A stretch of DNA of 64,000 nucleotides, taken from Alphaproteobacteria bacterium (GTDB lineage: Bacteria > Pseudomonadota > Alphaproteobacteria > Micavibrionales > Micavibrionaceae). The position numbers were made by a program, and so were the translations under genes. Under the pieces are notes generated by a model. That model was not told where the DNA came from. It ran no database searches and saw only the letters and a list, made by a program, of their open reading frames with translations. Location: contig JAACQG010000009.1 of assembly GCA_009995045.1 (NCBI GenBank), positions 26,037-90,036 of the forward strand. Reading direction: 5' to 3'. Of this stretch, positions 1 to 10,846 are shown in pieces; position 1 is the first letter of the stretch, and each line of letters begins with the position of its first letter.

Positions 1-801
1 CGCGTCCTCCTCAGCGGCTTTGTCGCCGATTATACGGGGCAGCTCCGCGCCGCAGAATCACAGTATATCGCATTGACCGGAACCCCGCCTTTGGCCGATA
101 TGAGCGTGCCAAGTCTTGATGTCAGTGGCGTTCCCGTCACGCTGGAAGATGCGCTTGCATCCGCGCGACTTGACCACCCCGCGATCCGCGCAAGGCAGGC
201 CGATGCGAAAGCTGCTGATTTCGATATCGACGCCGAAAAAGCGCTGCTATACCCCGATGTGATCGGTGAATTGTCATACCTCAAAAGCGACAAGAAAGAA
301 GAAATTGGCGGAGAATTGGAAGATCGCCGCGCCGTGCTTCGCCTCAATTGGGATATGGAGACCGGCGGCGGACAATACGCCCGTATCAAACAGCGCAAAT
401 ATCAACACGCAGAAATGATCGCGCGTGAAAAGGAAATGACCAACCAAATCGAACGCGATATCCGCATCGCCTATGCGGATCGCCAAGCCGCGCAAAAACG
501 CCTCGCCAATCAGCGCGAGCGTGTTGAGTTAAATCAGAAGCTATTTGATACATATGAAGCGCAATTCGAGGGCGGGCGTGTTGATCTGCTTCAATTGATG
601 CAAGCCGATAACCAGCTTTTGAATACACAAATCGAAAACATTATTTATCAATATCGCTTCCTCGCCGCGCGATATGGCGTGGTCGCAAGCATTGGTAAGC
701 TGCAAGAAGCGCTCTTTCAAACTGCCGCTTTGGAAGCCATGCCAACAAAATCCGCAGTCATAACAGATACACATGTGAGCGCGGATGAGCCGCAAGAATA
801 A
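1..801 (+). CDS. TolC-family outer membrane factor of a type I secretion system (5' end cut off)
   Basis: The reading frame is open from base 1, so the gene begins outside the window; about 266 C-terminal residues are present. The sequence has the long amphipathic, Gln/Ala/Arg-rich helices of the TolC tunnel, and the internal segment YIALTGTPP is typical of the TolC repeat junction in secretion-type members. TolC-family proteins form the trimeric outer membrane duct of type I exporters. The gene overlaps the next one (ABC exporter) by 17 bases, and an HlyD adaptor follows, so the three exporter parts form one translationally coupled operon. The secreted substrate is not in the window. The family assignment is firm; LapE-like identity is only suggested by context. 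Confidence 0.85.
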   Translation, partial: RVLLSGFVADYTGQLRAAESQYIALTGTPPLADMSVPSLDVSGVPVTLEDALASARLDHPAIRARQADAKAADFDIDAEKALLYPDVIGELSYLKSDKKEEIGGELEDRRAVLRLNWDMETGGGQYARIKQRKYQHAEMIAREKEMTNQIERDIRIAYADRQAAQKRLANQRERVELNQKLFDTYEAQFEGGRVDLLQLMQADNQLLNTQIENIIYQYRFLAARYGVVASIGKLQEALFQTAALEAMPTKSAVITDTHVSADEPQE

Positions 802-2953
802 AGATAACCAGCAAGACGCGGTGGATGCGTCAATCACCGCCACGACAAGCGACCCACTCTTGCAATCTTTGGTGTTTTTAACCGCATATTTTGGCCGCGC
901 CAAATCCGCACAAGCGCTAACCGCTGGCTTGGCCTATGACGAGAACAGCATGCGTCCCAATTTATTCTGCGAAGCGGCAGAACGATTGGGGTTAAAAACG
1001 CGCATCGTCAAAAAGGCAAAATTAATCAGCATCCCTCAATCCGTCCTGCCAAGCGTCCTCGTTTTAAATGATGAACAAGCCTGCGTGCTGTTATCGGTAA
1101 AGGGGCAGCAAGCCAAAATCTACCTGCCCGAAACCGACAGCGAGAAATTGGTTGAGCTGAATGCATTGCAAAATGATTACAATGGCTTCGCAATCTATAT
1201 TCACCCGCGATCCGAATTCACCAACCCCGAGAGCGCATCGCTTGAAGATACTGATAATCATTGGTTTTGGGGCATTGTTAAGCAAAACCGCAAAATTTAC
1301 GGCCTCGTTCTGCTCGGCGCGATTTTTATCAACTTGTTCGGCCTGACCAGTCCGCTTTTCATCATGAATGTCTATGATCGCGTGATCCCCAATAACGCAA
1401 TCGAAACGGGCTGGGCGCTGGGGCTGGGGGCGTTGGCGATCTTTGTGTTTGATTTTATCATGCGCACATTACGCGGCTATCTGATTGATTTTTCAGGACG
1501 CAAATTGGATGTCATCGCAGCGCGCCGCATCTATGATCAGGTGCTCAATATGCGCCTGTCCGAGCGTCCGAAGTCAAGTGGCTCATTCGCCAATATGCTA
1601 CATGATTTCAGTGCGGTACGTGAGTTTTTTACATCCGCAACCATCACAGGTTTGGTGGATTTACCGTTCACGATTTTCTTCCTGTTTATTATCTATCAAC
1701 TCGGCGGGTCTATTGCGTTTATCTTACTCGCGCTGATCGCGATCGTCCTTGTGGCAGGGTTTGTCTTACAATTTCCGCTCAAATCCTTGGTGCGCAAGGC
1801 AACCCAAAGCGCTGAAGCCAAGCATGGCTTGCTCGTTGAAACAATTCATGGCCTTGAGACGGTGAAAGCCATCGGCGCAGATGGCCGCTTTCGAAGCCGT
1901 TACGGCGGCTATGTAGGTGAGAGCGCAGCGTTGGGGCAGGGCTCGCGCTTTGTATCAAGCCTTGGCGTGAATATCGCAACCTTTATTCAGCAAATCGCAT
2001 CCATCGTTATTGTTTTGGCGGGCATGTATATGGTGCAGGCGGGCGAGCTTAGTGTGGGTGGATTGATCGCCTGTGTCATCTTGAGTGGGCGCGCAATCTC
2101 GCCGATTGGTCAAATCGCAAGCCTGATGACCAAATACCACCAAGCCGACGGCGCGCTTAAAACCCTCGATAAGATCATGGCCAAAGACGTGGAGCGCCCG
2201 CCCCATCAACAATTCCTCAACCGTCCTACAATCAGCGGCAAAATCGCTTTCGACAAGGTGAGCTTTTCTTACCCATCGGTGCAGCGCGACGTCATTATCG
2301 ATATCAATTTCACCATCAATCCGGGCGAGAAAGTCGCCATTATCGGACGCATCGGATCGGGCAAAAGCACAATCGCCCGCCTGATGCTTGGCCTGTATCA
2401 ACCACAAGCCGGATCGTTATTGGCCGATGACACCGATTACCGCCAAATCGACCCCGCCGATCTGCGCCGTAACATTGCTTATATCGCACAGGATGTCGTG
2501 TTGTTCACCGGATCTGTGCGAGATAATATCTCCGCAAGCATGCCTCATGCGAGCGAAGACGCCATCCTCACCGCCGCAAAAAGCGCAGGTGTGCATGATT
2601 TCATCGCCAAGCACCCGATGGGATATGACGCGCCCGTGGGCGAGCATGGATCAAACCTGTCAGGTGGACAGCGCCAAGCCATCGCATTGGCGCGCGCCAT
2701 GCTCACACAGCCAAAAGTGTTGGTATGTGATGAGCCGACAAACGCAATGGATATGCAAGCCGAGGCGGCGTTTAAATCCTATGTGGCAAAAGAAATTAAC
2801 GACAGAACCTTTATTCTTATCACGCATAAGCACAGCATGCTGGACATGGTTGACCGCCTGATCTTGATGGATAACGGCAAGCTTATTATGGATGGCGCGC
2901 GTGACAAAGTGATCGCCGCGTTGCAGGCGGGTAAGATTGAGGTGCCGCAATGA
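785..2953 (+). CDS. Type I secretion ABC transporter, permease-ATPase fusion with degenerate C39 domain
   Basis: The 722-residue protein has the full type I exporter layout. An N-terminal C39 peptidase-like domain (about residues 20-140) lacks the catalytic cysteine and so should bind, not cleave, its substrate. A six-helix membrane domain follows (about 165-440), then an ATPase domain (about 480-715) with Walker A GRIGSGKST near residue 525, signature LSGGQRQ near 625, Walker B VLVCDEPT near 645 and an H-loop in ITHKHS. The architecture matches the LssB/LapB-type exporters for RTX adhesins and toxins. It overlaps the TolC gene upstream by 17 bases and the HlyD gene downstream by an ATGA junction. 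A giant repeat protein exported without leader cleavage is the expected cargo (inference). Confidence 0.93.
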   Translation: MSRKNKDNQQDAVDASITATTSDPLLQSLVFLTAYFGRAKSAQALTAGLAYDENSMRPNLFCEAAERLGLKTRIVKKAKLISIPQSVLPSVLVLNDEQACVLLSVKGQQAKIYLPETDSEKLVELNALQNDYNGFAIYIHPRSEFTNPESASLEDTDNHWFWGIVKQNRKIYGLVLLGAIFINLFGLTSPLFIMNVYDRVIPNNAIETGWALGLGALAIFVFDFIMRTLRGYLIDFSGRKLDVIAARRIYDQVLNMRLSERPKSSGSFANMLHDFSAVREFFTSATITGLVDLPFTIFFLFIIYQLGGSIAFILLALIAIVLVAGFVLQFPLKSLVRKATQSAEAKHGLLVETIHGLETVKAIGADGRFRSRYGGYVGESAALGQGSRFVSSLGVNIATFIQQIASIVIVLAGMYMVQAGELSVGGLIACVILSGRAISPIGQIASLMTKYHQADGALKTLDKIMAKDVERPPHQQFLNRPTISGKIAFDKVSFSYPSVQRDVIIDINFTINPGEKVAIIGRIGSGKSTIARLMLGLYQPQAGSLLADDTDYRQIDPADLRRNIAYIAQDVVLFTGSVRDNISASMPHASEDAILTAAKSAGVHDFIAKHPMGYDAPVGEHGSNLSGGQRQAIALARAMLTQPKVLVCDEPTNAMDMQAEAAFKSYVAKEINDRTFILITHKHSMLDMVDRLILMDNGKLIMDGARDKVIAALQAGKIEVPQ

Positions 2954-4278
2954 GTATCTTTAACCCCAAAGCCAAAGACACGGATTTCATGAGCGAGCTA
3001 GAGGCGGCGCACCATATGCGTCCGAACAAAGCTGCGATTTTGTTGTTTATAAGCATTATCGCGCTTGTGACCTGTTTGTTCTTCTGGTCGGCGGTGGCAA
3101 AGGTCGAAGAGATCACCCGCGCCCAAGGCAGCGTTGTCCCCTCGCAAGACGTCCAAGTCGTGCAAAGCCTAGAGGGCGGCGTGTTAGAAGCGCTTTTGGT
3201 GCGCGAAGGCCAGCAGGTTAAAAAAGGCGATATCTTGATGCGCATCAGCGACGTGCAATTTGCCTCCCAGGAACGCGGAACAGAGGCAAGGTCACTTAGT
3301 CTGCGTGCTAAAAAAGCACGGTTAGAGGCCGAAGCGCGTGGGCTTGATTTTAAACTGCCGCAGGAGGTTTTGGACAAAACACCGCAAATCGCGGCGAATG
3401 AAAAATCGCTCTATGAATCGCGCCAAAATGAATTGAATAATACTTACGCCATTTTAGACGACCGCATTAGCAAAGCCTCCGCCGAATTGGCAGAAACCAA
3501 CGCGCAGATTACACGCTTTTCCAATTCCAAATCCTTGCTCGGTAAGGAGCTTGAAATCACAAAAGAGATGGTCAGAAAACGTGCCGTCCCGAAAATCGAA
3601 GAAATTCGTTTAACGCGTGAAATCAGTGATTTAACGGGGCAGATTAACGCAAATGTGCAGCGTCGCCGTGCCCTCCAGGCGGAAGTGGATGTGACAAAGA
3701 AAGAACGCGCATCCCAGCTTGATAAATTCCAATCACAAGCGCTGGGTGAGTTAAACCAGATCGAAACCGAAATATCCGGATTGAAAGAAAATCTGGCCTC
3801 CATCGGTGATCGCGTTGACCGCGCAGAGCTTCGCGCACCCGTTGATGGAACCGTCAACCGCATCGCGATTAAAACCATTGGCGGTGTTATCGAACCTGCC
3901 GCGCGCCTTGTCGAAATTATCCCGCTGGATGATGAGCTTAAAATCATCGCCAAGGTTAAGCCCAATGAAATTGCATTTATCCGCCCTGGCCAACCTGCCA
4001 AAGTCAAAATCACCGCATATGATCCGCAAAAATACGGCGCGCTGAAAGGCGAGTTGGTGCGCATCGGCGCAGGCAGCGTGACCGACAGCCAAGGCACCGC
4101 GTTCTTTGAAATCGAAGTGCGCACCGTAAAAAATCATATGGGCGATGCCGATAACCCGCTGCCTATTACCGCGGGCATGGTTGCGGATGTTGAAATCATC
4201 ACCGGCAAACGCACGATTTTAGAATATATGATGAAGCCGATCCTGCGCGGTAAAAACCGTGTCTTTACAGAGCGATAG
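2950..4278 (+). CDS. HlyD-family membrane fusion protein of the type I exporter
   Basis: The 442-residue protein has a short cytoplasmic start, one membrane helix at about residues 28-48, a lipoyl/barrel-sandwich half, a long coiled-coil hairpin (about 110-280) and a second beta-barrel half ending in the HlyD-type region. Such adaptors link the inner membrane ABC exporter to the TolC duct in the periplasm. The start codon overlaps the exporter stop in an ATGA junction, so the two are translated together. The cyclase gene begins 9 bases after this stop. Nothing is missing relative to the family's usual length. Confidence 0.92.
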   Translation: MSIFNPKAKDTDFMSELEAAHHMRPNKAAILLFISIIALVTCLFFWSAVAKVEEITRAQGSVVPSQDVQVVQSLEGGVLEALLVREGQQVKKGDILMRISDVQFASQERGTEARSLSLRAKKARLEAEARGLDFKLPQEVLDKTPQIAANEKSLYESRQNELNNTYAILDDRISKASAELAETNAQITRFSNSKSLLGKELEITKEMVRKRAVPKIEEIRLTREISDLTGQINANVQRRRALQAEVDVTKKERASQLDKFQSQALGELNQIETEISGLKENLASIGDRVDRAELRAPVDGTVNRIAIKTIGGVIEPAARLVEIIPLDDELKIIAKVKPNEIAFIRPGQPAKVKITAYDPQKYGALKGELVRIGAGSVTDSQGTAFFEIEVRTVKNHMGDADNPLPITAGMVADVEIITGKRTILEYMMKPILRGKNRVFTER

Positions 4279-4287
4279 GCGGCATAG

Positions 4288-6507
4288 ATGCAGCATTTTT
4301 TTATCCATCCTATAACACGTTTTTTCTTCATGCTGATGGTTTTAGGCGCTCTGATCTATACCGCATTAGGCTCAACAGGGTTCAAAGAGCGCATCAGCAA
4401 TGTGGTGTTTGAACAATATATGAAAGCCAAACCACGCGAGGCATCAGGGCAATTGATTTTCGTAGACATTGACGACGTATCCCTGACTAAAATCGGGCAA
4501 TGGCCATGGCCGCGAGACAAAATCACGCAGATGATCACCAACATCAACAAAGCGGGCGCCGCCGTCATTATCTTTGATGGCGTATTGGCCGAACCCGATC
4601 GCACCTCACCGGAAAATGTGGCGCGCCTGCTCGATGATAACCATCCAGCGAAACAAGCGCTTATGGGGATGCCACAAAACGATAACGCCTTGGCCGAAGC
4701 CATTGAAGATACCGGTAAATTTGTCGCAGGGTTTACGCGTGGATCAAACCAGCAGCCACCCATCCTTAAAAAACGTATCTTGGTCAAAAAAGATGTTCAG
4801 CAATTCATCACGGCGAACAAAGATTTTGACGCTGGATATTTCGAAACATCGGCACAATTTCTGCCCGTTTTGCAAAATGCGTCGGCTGGCAATGGAAGCT
4901 TTATGGCATCCGCAGAATCGGATTCTGTTATTCGCAGGACAGGGTTAATCTTTCATAACGGCAATCAAATCTTTCCATCTCTCGTCCTTGAAGGATTGCG
5001 CCTATATGAGCGTGACGGTAAAGAAGTCATCAAAATCAGCGCCAGCGACAACTATTCCAATATCAAAATCGCCGAGCCGTTAACTGCACATATCGGGCGT
5101 TATGAAATCCCGATGAGCGCGGACGGCAAAATGTGGGTTTATTTCAGACATTTCAGCGACGATGAAAACCTCCCCGCCCATGCATTCATCGGCAACGAAA
5201 TCTTGCCTGATCTAAGCGGCAAGATCGTATTCATCGCATCCAGCGCAGAAGGGCTCATGGATTTGCGGGCAACACCGCTCGGTATGCAGCCAGGTGTTCG
5301 TATTCATATGAACGCTCTAGAACAAATCTTACAGCATAAATACTTGATCCGACCATTAACGGCGAATGACTTGGAGCTTGGCGCGGCAATGGCAATATCC
5401 GTGATCATCATTTTGCTGTCATTCTTTTTCAATCCGTTATGGTTATCGGGTATCGTCGTCCTCGCCTCTGGAGGCGGATTTTGGCTGTCATGGCATTTAT
5501 TCGTAACACGCGGCGCATTATTTGATCCCGTTACACCGACCATCATTGTCGCATTGGTTTTTATCGTCGCTTCAATTCTGAGCTATCTAAAATCAGAATA
5601 TGAGCGCCGCCAAGTACGTGATGCATTCGGCCTATATATATCACCCGATTTCATGGAGGAGCTTGCCGCTGACCCTGATAAATTGCGCCTCGGCGGTGAA
5701 ATTCGTGAACTCAGCGTCCTGTTCAGCGATATCCGCAGCTTCACCTCTATCTCCGAGGGCTTATCGCCCGAAGAGCTGATCCAGCTCATGAATGATTTCC
5801 TAACCCCCATGTCCGATCTTGTGATGCAAAATCGCGGGACGATTGATAAATATATGGGCGATGCAATGATGGCCTTTTGGAACGCCCCGCTTGACGATGC
5901 ACGTCACGCTCGCAATGCCTGTAACGCCGCACTTGGTATGCAGGCCGCGCTTGATCCGATCAATGAGACCGTCGCCAAACGCGCGCAAGAAAGAGGCAAA
6001 GCCCCCATCCTTCTAAAAGCGGGAATCGGCATTAATACTGGCCCCTGCGCGGTGGGGAATATGGGGTCAAAGCAACGCTTCGCTTACTCGGCATTGGGGG
6101 ACGCGGTTAACCTTGCCTCACGCCTAGAGGGGCAGACCAAAAATTATGGCGTGAATATCCTGATCGGTGAAAACACATATAATGCAGTGACCGATTTTGC
6201 ATGTCTTGAAATGGACCTTATTCAGGTGAAGGGCAAACAAGAAGCGGTGCGTATCTTTGCGCTAATCGGGGATGAATCGATCAACGCGGATACTGCATTT
6301 ATGGCGCTTAAATCAGAACATGATGCGATGATCAATGCCTACCAATCTGGTGACTTTAAAGCCGCAAAGGCGCATGCAAAAACTTGCGCGAAGATACAGT
6401 GTTTCGACCTTGATATGGTCTATGATGTGTATACCAAGCGATGCGATGCGATGATCAAAAACCCACCCAAAGATTGGGATGGCGTTTATGTGGCGACATC
6501 AAAATAA
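4288..6507 (+). CDS. CHASE2-domain adenylate cyclase (class III)
   Basis: The 739-residue protein has an N-terminal membrane helix, a large periplasmic CHASE2 sensor domain (about 40-350), a cluster of membrane helices (about 365-435) and a cytoplasmic class III cyclase domain (about 470-650). Both metal-binding aspartates are visible (D481 in LFSDIRSF and D525 in YMGDAMM), as are transition-state residues N608 and R612. The adenine-selecting positions (K521, S601) point to cAMP rather than cGMP. It closes the type I secretion operon, as CHASE2 cyclases often do, and may sense an envelope signal linked to secretion. Its stop lies one base from the stop of the opposite-strand cNMP-EAL gene, leaving no room for a terminator between them. 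Confidence 0.9.
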   Translation: MQHFFIHPITRFFFMLMVLGALIYTALGSTGFKERISNVVFEQYMKAKPREASGQLIFVDIDDVSLTKIGQWPWPRDKITQMITNINKAGAAVIIFDGVLAEPDRTSPENVARLLDDNHPAKQALMGMPQNDNALAEAIEDTGKFVAGFTRGSNQQPPILKKRILVKKDVQQFITANKDFDAGYFETSAQFLPVLQNASAGNGSFMASAESDSVIRRTGLIFHNGNQIFPSLVLEGLRLYERDGKEVIKISASDNYSNIKIAEPLTAHIGRYEIPMSADGKMWVYFRHFSDDENLPAHAFIGNEILPDLSGKIVFIASSAEGLMDLRATPLGMQPGVRIHMNALEQILQHKYLIRPLTANDLELGAAMAISVIIILLSFFFNPLWLSGIVVLASGGGFWLSWHLFVTRGALFDPVTPTIIVALVFIVASILSYLKSEYERRQVRDAFGLYISPDFMEELAADPDKLRLGGEIRELSVLFSDIRSFTSISEGLSPEELIQLMNDFLTPMSDLVMQNRGTIDKYMGDAMMAFWNAPLDDARHARNACNAALGMQAALDPINETVAKRAQERGKAPILLKAGIGINTGPCAVGNMGSKQRFAYSALGDAVNLASRLEGQTKNYGVNILIGENTYNAVTDFACLEMDLIQVKGKQEAVRIFALIGDESINADTAFMALKSEHDAMINAYQSGDFKAAKAHAKTCAKIQCFDLDMVYDVYTKRCDAMIKNPPKDWDGVYVATSK

Positions 6508-6508
6508 T

Positions 6509-7723
6509 TTAAATTTCAAATGGTGCTTGCGCGCGTATGAATGTGATGACATCGCCTTCTGGCATAGGTCTCGCGAAGTGATAGCCTTGCGCAATTTCAC
6601 ATCCCATATCTTTGAGCTGGTGCGCTTGCTCGGCGGTTTCAACACCTTCTGCAATGGTCTTCATGCCCATATTGTGGCTAAGCTGCAGCATTGATTTCAC
6701 GAGTGCCATCGCACCGTCATCATTCATCATATCATTGATAAAAGACCGATCAATTTTTAAGGTGTTGATCGGAAAGGATTGTAGATAGCTGAGCGAGGAA
6801 TACCCAGTACCGAAATCATCAATCGAGATCCCCATGCCCGCCGCGCGGCACATATCAAGGGTCTCTTTGGCTTGCTCGGGTTGGCCCATCAACAGGCGTT
6901 CCGTAATTTCAAGGTGAAGGTTCTGAGGTTTTACGTCAGTAACGCTGAGTGTTTCATACACGCTTTCAATAAAGCCATCCGCGGCGAAATCATGACTGGT
7001 GAAGTTCACGCTCATGAAATAATCATCATGCCCGGTTTGTGCCTCGATATTCTTGAGGGCCATCAGTGATTTTTTCAAAGCCCATCGTGATGCTTCAACA
7101 ATAAAGCCGCTATCTTCAATAATCGGGATAAATTGTGATGGCGGGATAAAACCAGCTTTAGGATCGTTCCAGCGCATCAAAGCCTCAAACCCAACAATAC
7201 GTCCGCTCGTAAAGCTAATCAAAGGTTGATAATGAAGCGATACATCGCCATTCATCAGCGCGAGCTTAAACTCATTTTCAATTTTAATGGACTCAACCAC
7301 TTCCGAGCTTTGCACATATTCCAGCTCTGCCGCTTCCGCGCGTGAACACGAATTTTCATAGCTCATGATGCCCGTGCGCATCAACATGTCGCGATAACGT
7401 GTTAAGATCACCTGTGTTGTCATCTTTAAGACAGGGTCAGCCTTTTCAAGGCGCTTTGAAAAATCCTCTTTGGAAATCTCAAGCAATTGGCATTCTTCAA
7501 TCGCACGGATCGTTGCGGTACGCGGCGCATTATCAATCAGAGCCATTTCACCAATCATCGCACCGCTTCCACGCGTGCCTAGGCTTTGTTCACTGCCATC
7601 GCCATTGGTAAGGATGATCTCAACGCGCCCTGATTCAATGATATACGCGTTCATGCCGATATCACCCTGTTTCATGATGATGTCGCCTGATTTAAACGCC
7701 CGTGCTGCTTGTTTATGATGCAT
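6509..7723 (-). CDS. Cyclic-nucleotide-binding EAL phosphodiesterase (c-di-GMP hydrolase)
   Basis: The 404-residue cytoplasmic protein begins with a CRP-type cyclic nucleotide-binding domain (about 5-115). Its phosphate-binding cassette GEMALIDNAPRTAT keeps the glutamate (E59) and arginine (R68) that hold the cyclic phosphate. An EAL domain follows (about 145-395) with the catalytic set intact: E180-A181-L182, N240, the E in LEITE, D302-D303, K323, E359 and Q379. It should hydrolyse c-di-GMP, probably under control of cAMP. No GGDEF domain is present. It converges with the CHASE2 cyclase, which would make the ligand. Catalytic competence is read from conserved residues; the cAMP control is inferred from domain pairing and gene neighbourhood. 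Confidence 0.9.
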   Translation of the reverse strand: MHHKQAARAFKSGDIIMKQGDIGMNAYIIESGRVEIILTNGDGSEQSLGTRGSGAMIGEMALIDNAPRTATIRAIEECQLLEISKEDFSKRLEKADPVLKMTTQVILTRYRDMLMRTGIMSYENSCSRAEAAELEYVQSSEVVESIKIENEFKLALMNGDVSLHYQPLISFTSGRIVGFEALMRWNDPKAGFIPPSQFIPIIEDSGFIVEASRWALKKSLMALKNIEAQTGHDDYFMSVNFTSHDFAADGFIESVYETLSVTDVKPQNLHLEITERLLMGQPEQAKETLDMCRAAGMGISIDDFGTGYSSLSYLQSFPINTLKIDRSFINDMMNDDGAMALVKSMLQLSHNMGMKTIAEGVETAEQAHQLKDMGCEIAQGYHFARPMPEGDVITFIRAQAPFEI

Positions 7724-7863
7724 AAAACCTATTTGAAAAAAGAAACTTTGAACACACTATATATAAGTCAATTTCGTTAATTTTATCTTATCGAGAATGC
7801 GTTTATTTTGCCATGAAAGCAATGTTTGCGTAAAAAACATGCCTGTGCATATCAAATCACTGC

Positions 7864-7891
7864 TTGACAAGCGCGCGCAATAATAGCTAAT
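7864..7891 (+). promoter_or_regulatory. Probable sigma70-type promoter of rpmJ
   Basis: A perfect -35 TTGACA at 7864-7869 is followed after 16 bases by GCTAAT at 7886-7891, matching four of six -10 bases. It lies about 40 bases before the rpmJ start, a usual leader length for a ribosomal protein gene. Confidence 0.5.
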
Positions 7892-7932
7892 GTCCGCTCG
7901 CGTTAAAAAATTTACAGATTTGGATTAGACCG

Positions 7933-8058
7933 ATGAAAGTTACAAACTCACTGAAGACTCTTAAAAACAGAGACCGCAACAATCGTGTGATTCGTCGCAA
8001 AGGTCGTGTTTATGTGATTAACAAGAAAAACCCTCGTATGAAGGCACGCCAAGGCTAA
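7933..8058 (+). CDS. rpmJ: 50S ribosomal protein L36 (41-residue, zinc-free form)
   Basis: This 41-codon gene encodes a very basic peptide beginning [13 protein letters not shown] and ending [10 protein letters not shown], the pattern of L36. The four zinc ligands (CxxC...CxxxxH) of the 37-residue form are absent, so this is the alternative C-minus form found in many proteobacteria. L36 helps finish 23S rRNA folding in the large subunit. It stands alone between the EAL gene and mreB, with its own promoter and a downstream hairpin. The spacing and full agreement with the family leave little doubt. Confidence 0.93.
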   Translation: MKVTNSLKTLKNRDRNNRVIRRKGRVYVINKKNPRMKARQG

Positions 8059-8091
8059 GTCTTGCGCGTTTTACGCTTGTGAATCTTTTTT

Positions 8092-8123
8092 AAGCCGATC
8101 CTGTTGAAATCTGGGGTCGGCTT
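8092..8123 (+). terminator. Hairpin terminator after rpmJ
   Basis: A stem of about 10 pairs starts AAGCCGA and closes TCGGCTT around a 12-base loop. The T-run after it is short (TTTC), so it may terminate only partly. Confidence 0.6.
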
Positions 8124-8178
8124 TCATAATTGTAATGCATTATTAATTTGGGTCTGCTAACACTTGTATCTAAATTAA

Positions 8179-9240
<1,062 letters not shown>

Positions 9241-9370
9241 GGTATTCATTTTGCCTATCTTCATTGTTTTTCAATAACTTTTCTCGTAAAATTAAAAGAT
9301 AAAATTGTGTTGCGGCAATGATGTGCTGTAATACTTTATTTTTACAAAACCATAAGCGAATAAATTTTTA

Positions 9371-10267
9371 GTGAAACGCCGTTCTTCATTACGATCAGAT
9401 AAATCTTTTGGCGCACAGGCCATTGCAGGATTCTTGCCTGCAAATGGCGCGTCGAGCTTTTTATTGATCGGTATCGGCTTTTTGATATTCCTCTTTTCCA
9501 TCGTCAGCCCACAAAGCGTAAGCGGCATTCGCATGAGCGTCTCCGATGCGGTCACACCAATCTTCGCATCACTCACCAAGCCGATCGTCCATGTCTCTGA
9601 TATCGTAAGAAATGCATCGGGTTTGGGGGATTTGCAATCAGAAAATATCCGCCTTAAACAGGAAAATATCCGCCTCAAAGAATGGTACCAAACTGCGCTC
9701 TTGCTTCAGGCAGAAAACAAATCTCTGCGTGATCTTTTGAATGTGAAAACAGAGCCACATTACAAAACAATCACCGCGCGCGTCTTTACCGATAATGGCA
9801 ACACCTTCGCCCGTAGTATGCTTGTCTCCGCTGGTAGCGCGGATGGCGTACAAAAAGGGCAGGCGGTTATGTCTGGCGATGGTCTGATTGGCCGCGTTAT
9901 TGAAACCGGGGAGAATTCATCGCGCATTCTTCTGGTGACCGATATCAACTCCCGTGTTCCCGTCCTTGTCGAGGACACGCGCCAGCATGCAATCCTCGCA
10001 GGTGACAACAATCACGAAGCCAGCCTGATTCACATCCCGCCCAACAGCGCGATTAAAAATGGCGCGCGCATCATTACATCCGGTCATGGCGGCGTATTTC
10101 CGCATGGCTTGGCAATTGGCCGTGTGACAAAAACAAAAGATGGGCAATTGCATGTTAAACCATATGTTGATTTCAACCGCATCATCCATGTGCGTATCCT
10201 CGACAGATCCGCTGACCCGAACCTATTGCCAGCCGGCTCCAATAAATCTCTCAATGTTTTGCAGTAA
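9371..10267 (+). CDS. mreC: Rod-shape protein MreC
   Basis: The 298-residue protein has a cytoplasmic basic start, one membrane helix at about residues 33-52, a heptad-rich coiled coil (about 85-125, with repeated ENIRLK units) and a periplasmic double beta-barrel. MreC links MreB, MreD and PBP2 in the elongasome. The start chosen is GTG at 9371; no better ATG lies upstream. The stop is five bases before the mreD start. Confidence 0.93.
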   Translation: MKRRSSLRSDKSFGAQAIAGFLPANGASSFLLIGIGFLIFLFSIVSPQSVSGIRMSVSDAVTPIFASLTKPIVHVSDIVRNASGLGDLQSENIRLKQENIRLKEWYQTALLLQAENKSLRDLLNVKTEPHYKTITARVFTDNGNTFARSMLVSAGSADGVQKGQAVMSGDGLIGRVIETGENSSRILLVTDINSRVPVLVEDTRQHAILAGDNNHEASLIHIPPNSAIKNGARIITSGHGGVFPHGLAIGRVTKTKDGQLHVKPYVDFNRIIHVRILDRSADPNLLPAGSNKSLNVLQ

Positions 10268-10272
10268 AGACA

Positions 10273-10821
10273 ATGCTGCCGTTTTCTTCCATCAGCGAAA
10301 GATTTGAAGATGTCGCCAGATACGCCGCCGTTTACGCGGTAATGCTTGTTTTCTTTATCGCCGACGTGATCGCCATTCCAAATCCATTCGATTGGGTCAT
10401 GTCCATTCCCTTTCTTGTTATCGCAATTTATTACTGGGCGCTATACCGCCCGACCATCATGCCCGCGATCCTTGTCTTCGCGCTCGGTTTTATGGTCGAT
10501 ATCTTAAGCGGCGCGCCCTTTGCCCTGAACGCCATGATCTTCGTGCTGCTGCAATGGGCAGTATCAGATCAGCGCGTGTTCATCGCGGCTCAAGGCTTTG
10601 TCATGGTGTGGTTGATTTTTGGAGTCGTGTATAGCGGCCTGATTATCTTGCAATGGTTTGTAAACGGATTGATCAATTTAAGCTGGATGTCCGTGACACA
10701 AATATTCCCGCAAATCGCAGTGGCGCTCATTATGTTCCCCCTGATTATGATGATTTTGCACTTTATCCATAAAATTCTCCCCAATATGAAGATGTCGTTG
10801 TCATCTCGCGAATTGCATTGA
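10273..10821 (+). CDS. mreD: Rod-shape membrane protein MreD
   Basis: The 182-residue protein is almost wholly hydrophobic, with five to six predicted membrane helices and a short charged tail, as in MreD. It sits between mreC and the PBP2 gene, its fixed place in the operon. Sequence conservation in this family is low, so the call rests mainly on length, topology and position. Confidence 0.88.
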   Translation: MLPFSSISERFEDVARYAAVYAVMLVFFIADVIAIPNPFDWVMSIPFLVIAIYYWALYRPTIMPAILVFALGFMVDILSGAPFALNAMIFVLLQWAVSDQRVFIAAQGFVMVWLIFGVVYSGLIILQWFVNGLINLSWMSVTQIFPQIAVALIMFPLIMMILHFIHKILPNMKMSLSSRELH

Positions 10822-10846
10822 TCCGCCGCCTGACTATAATAGTGAC

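Noticed and set aside
1955-2407. Minus-strand frame of 150 codons opposite the ABC exporter gene
   Set aside because: It lies fully inside the exporter coding region and lacks any recognisable motif.
3444-4124. Minus-strand frame of 226 codons opposite the HlyD gene
   Set aside because: It is a shadow of a well-supported plus-strand gene, has no ribosome site and shows no domain; its amino acid make-up is typical of antisense frames.
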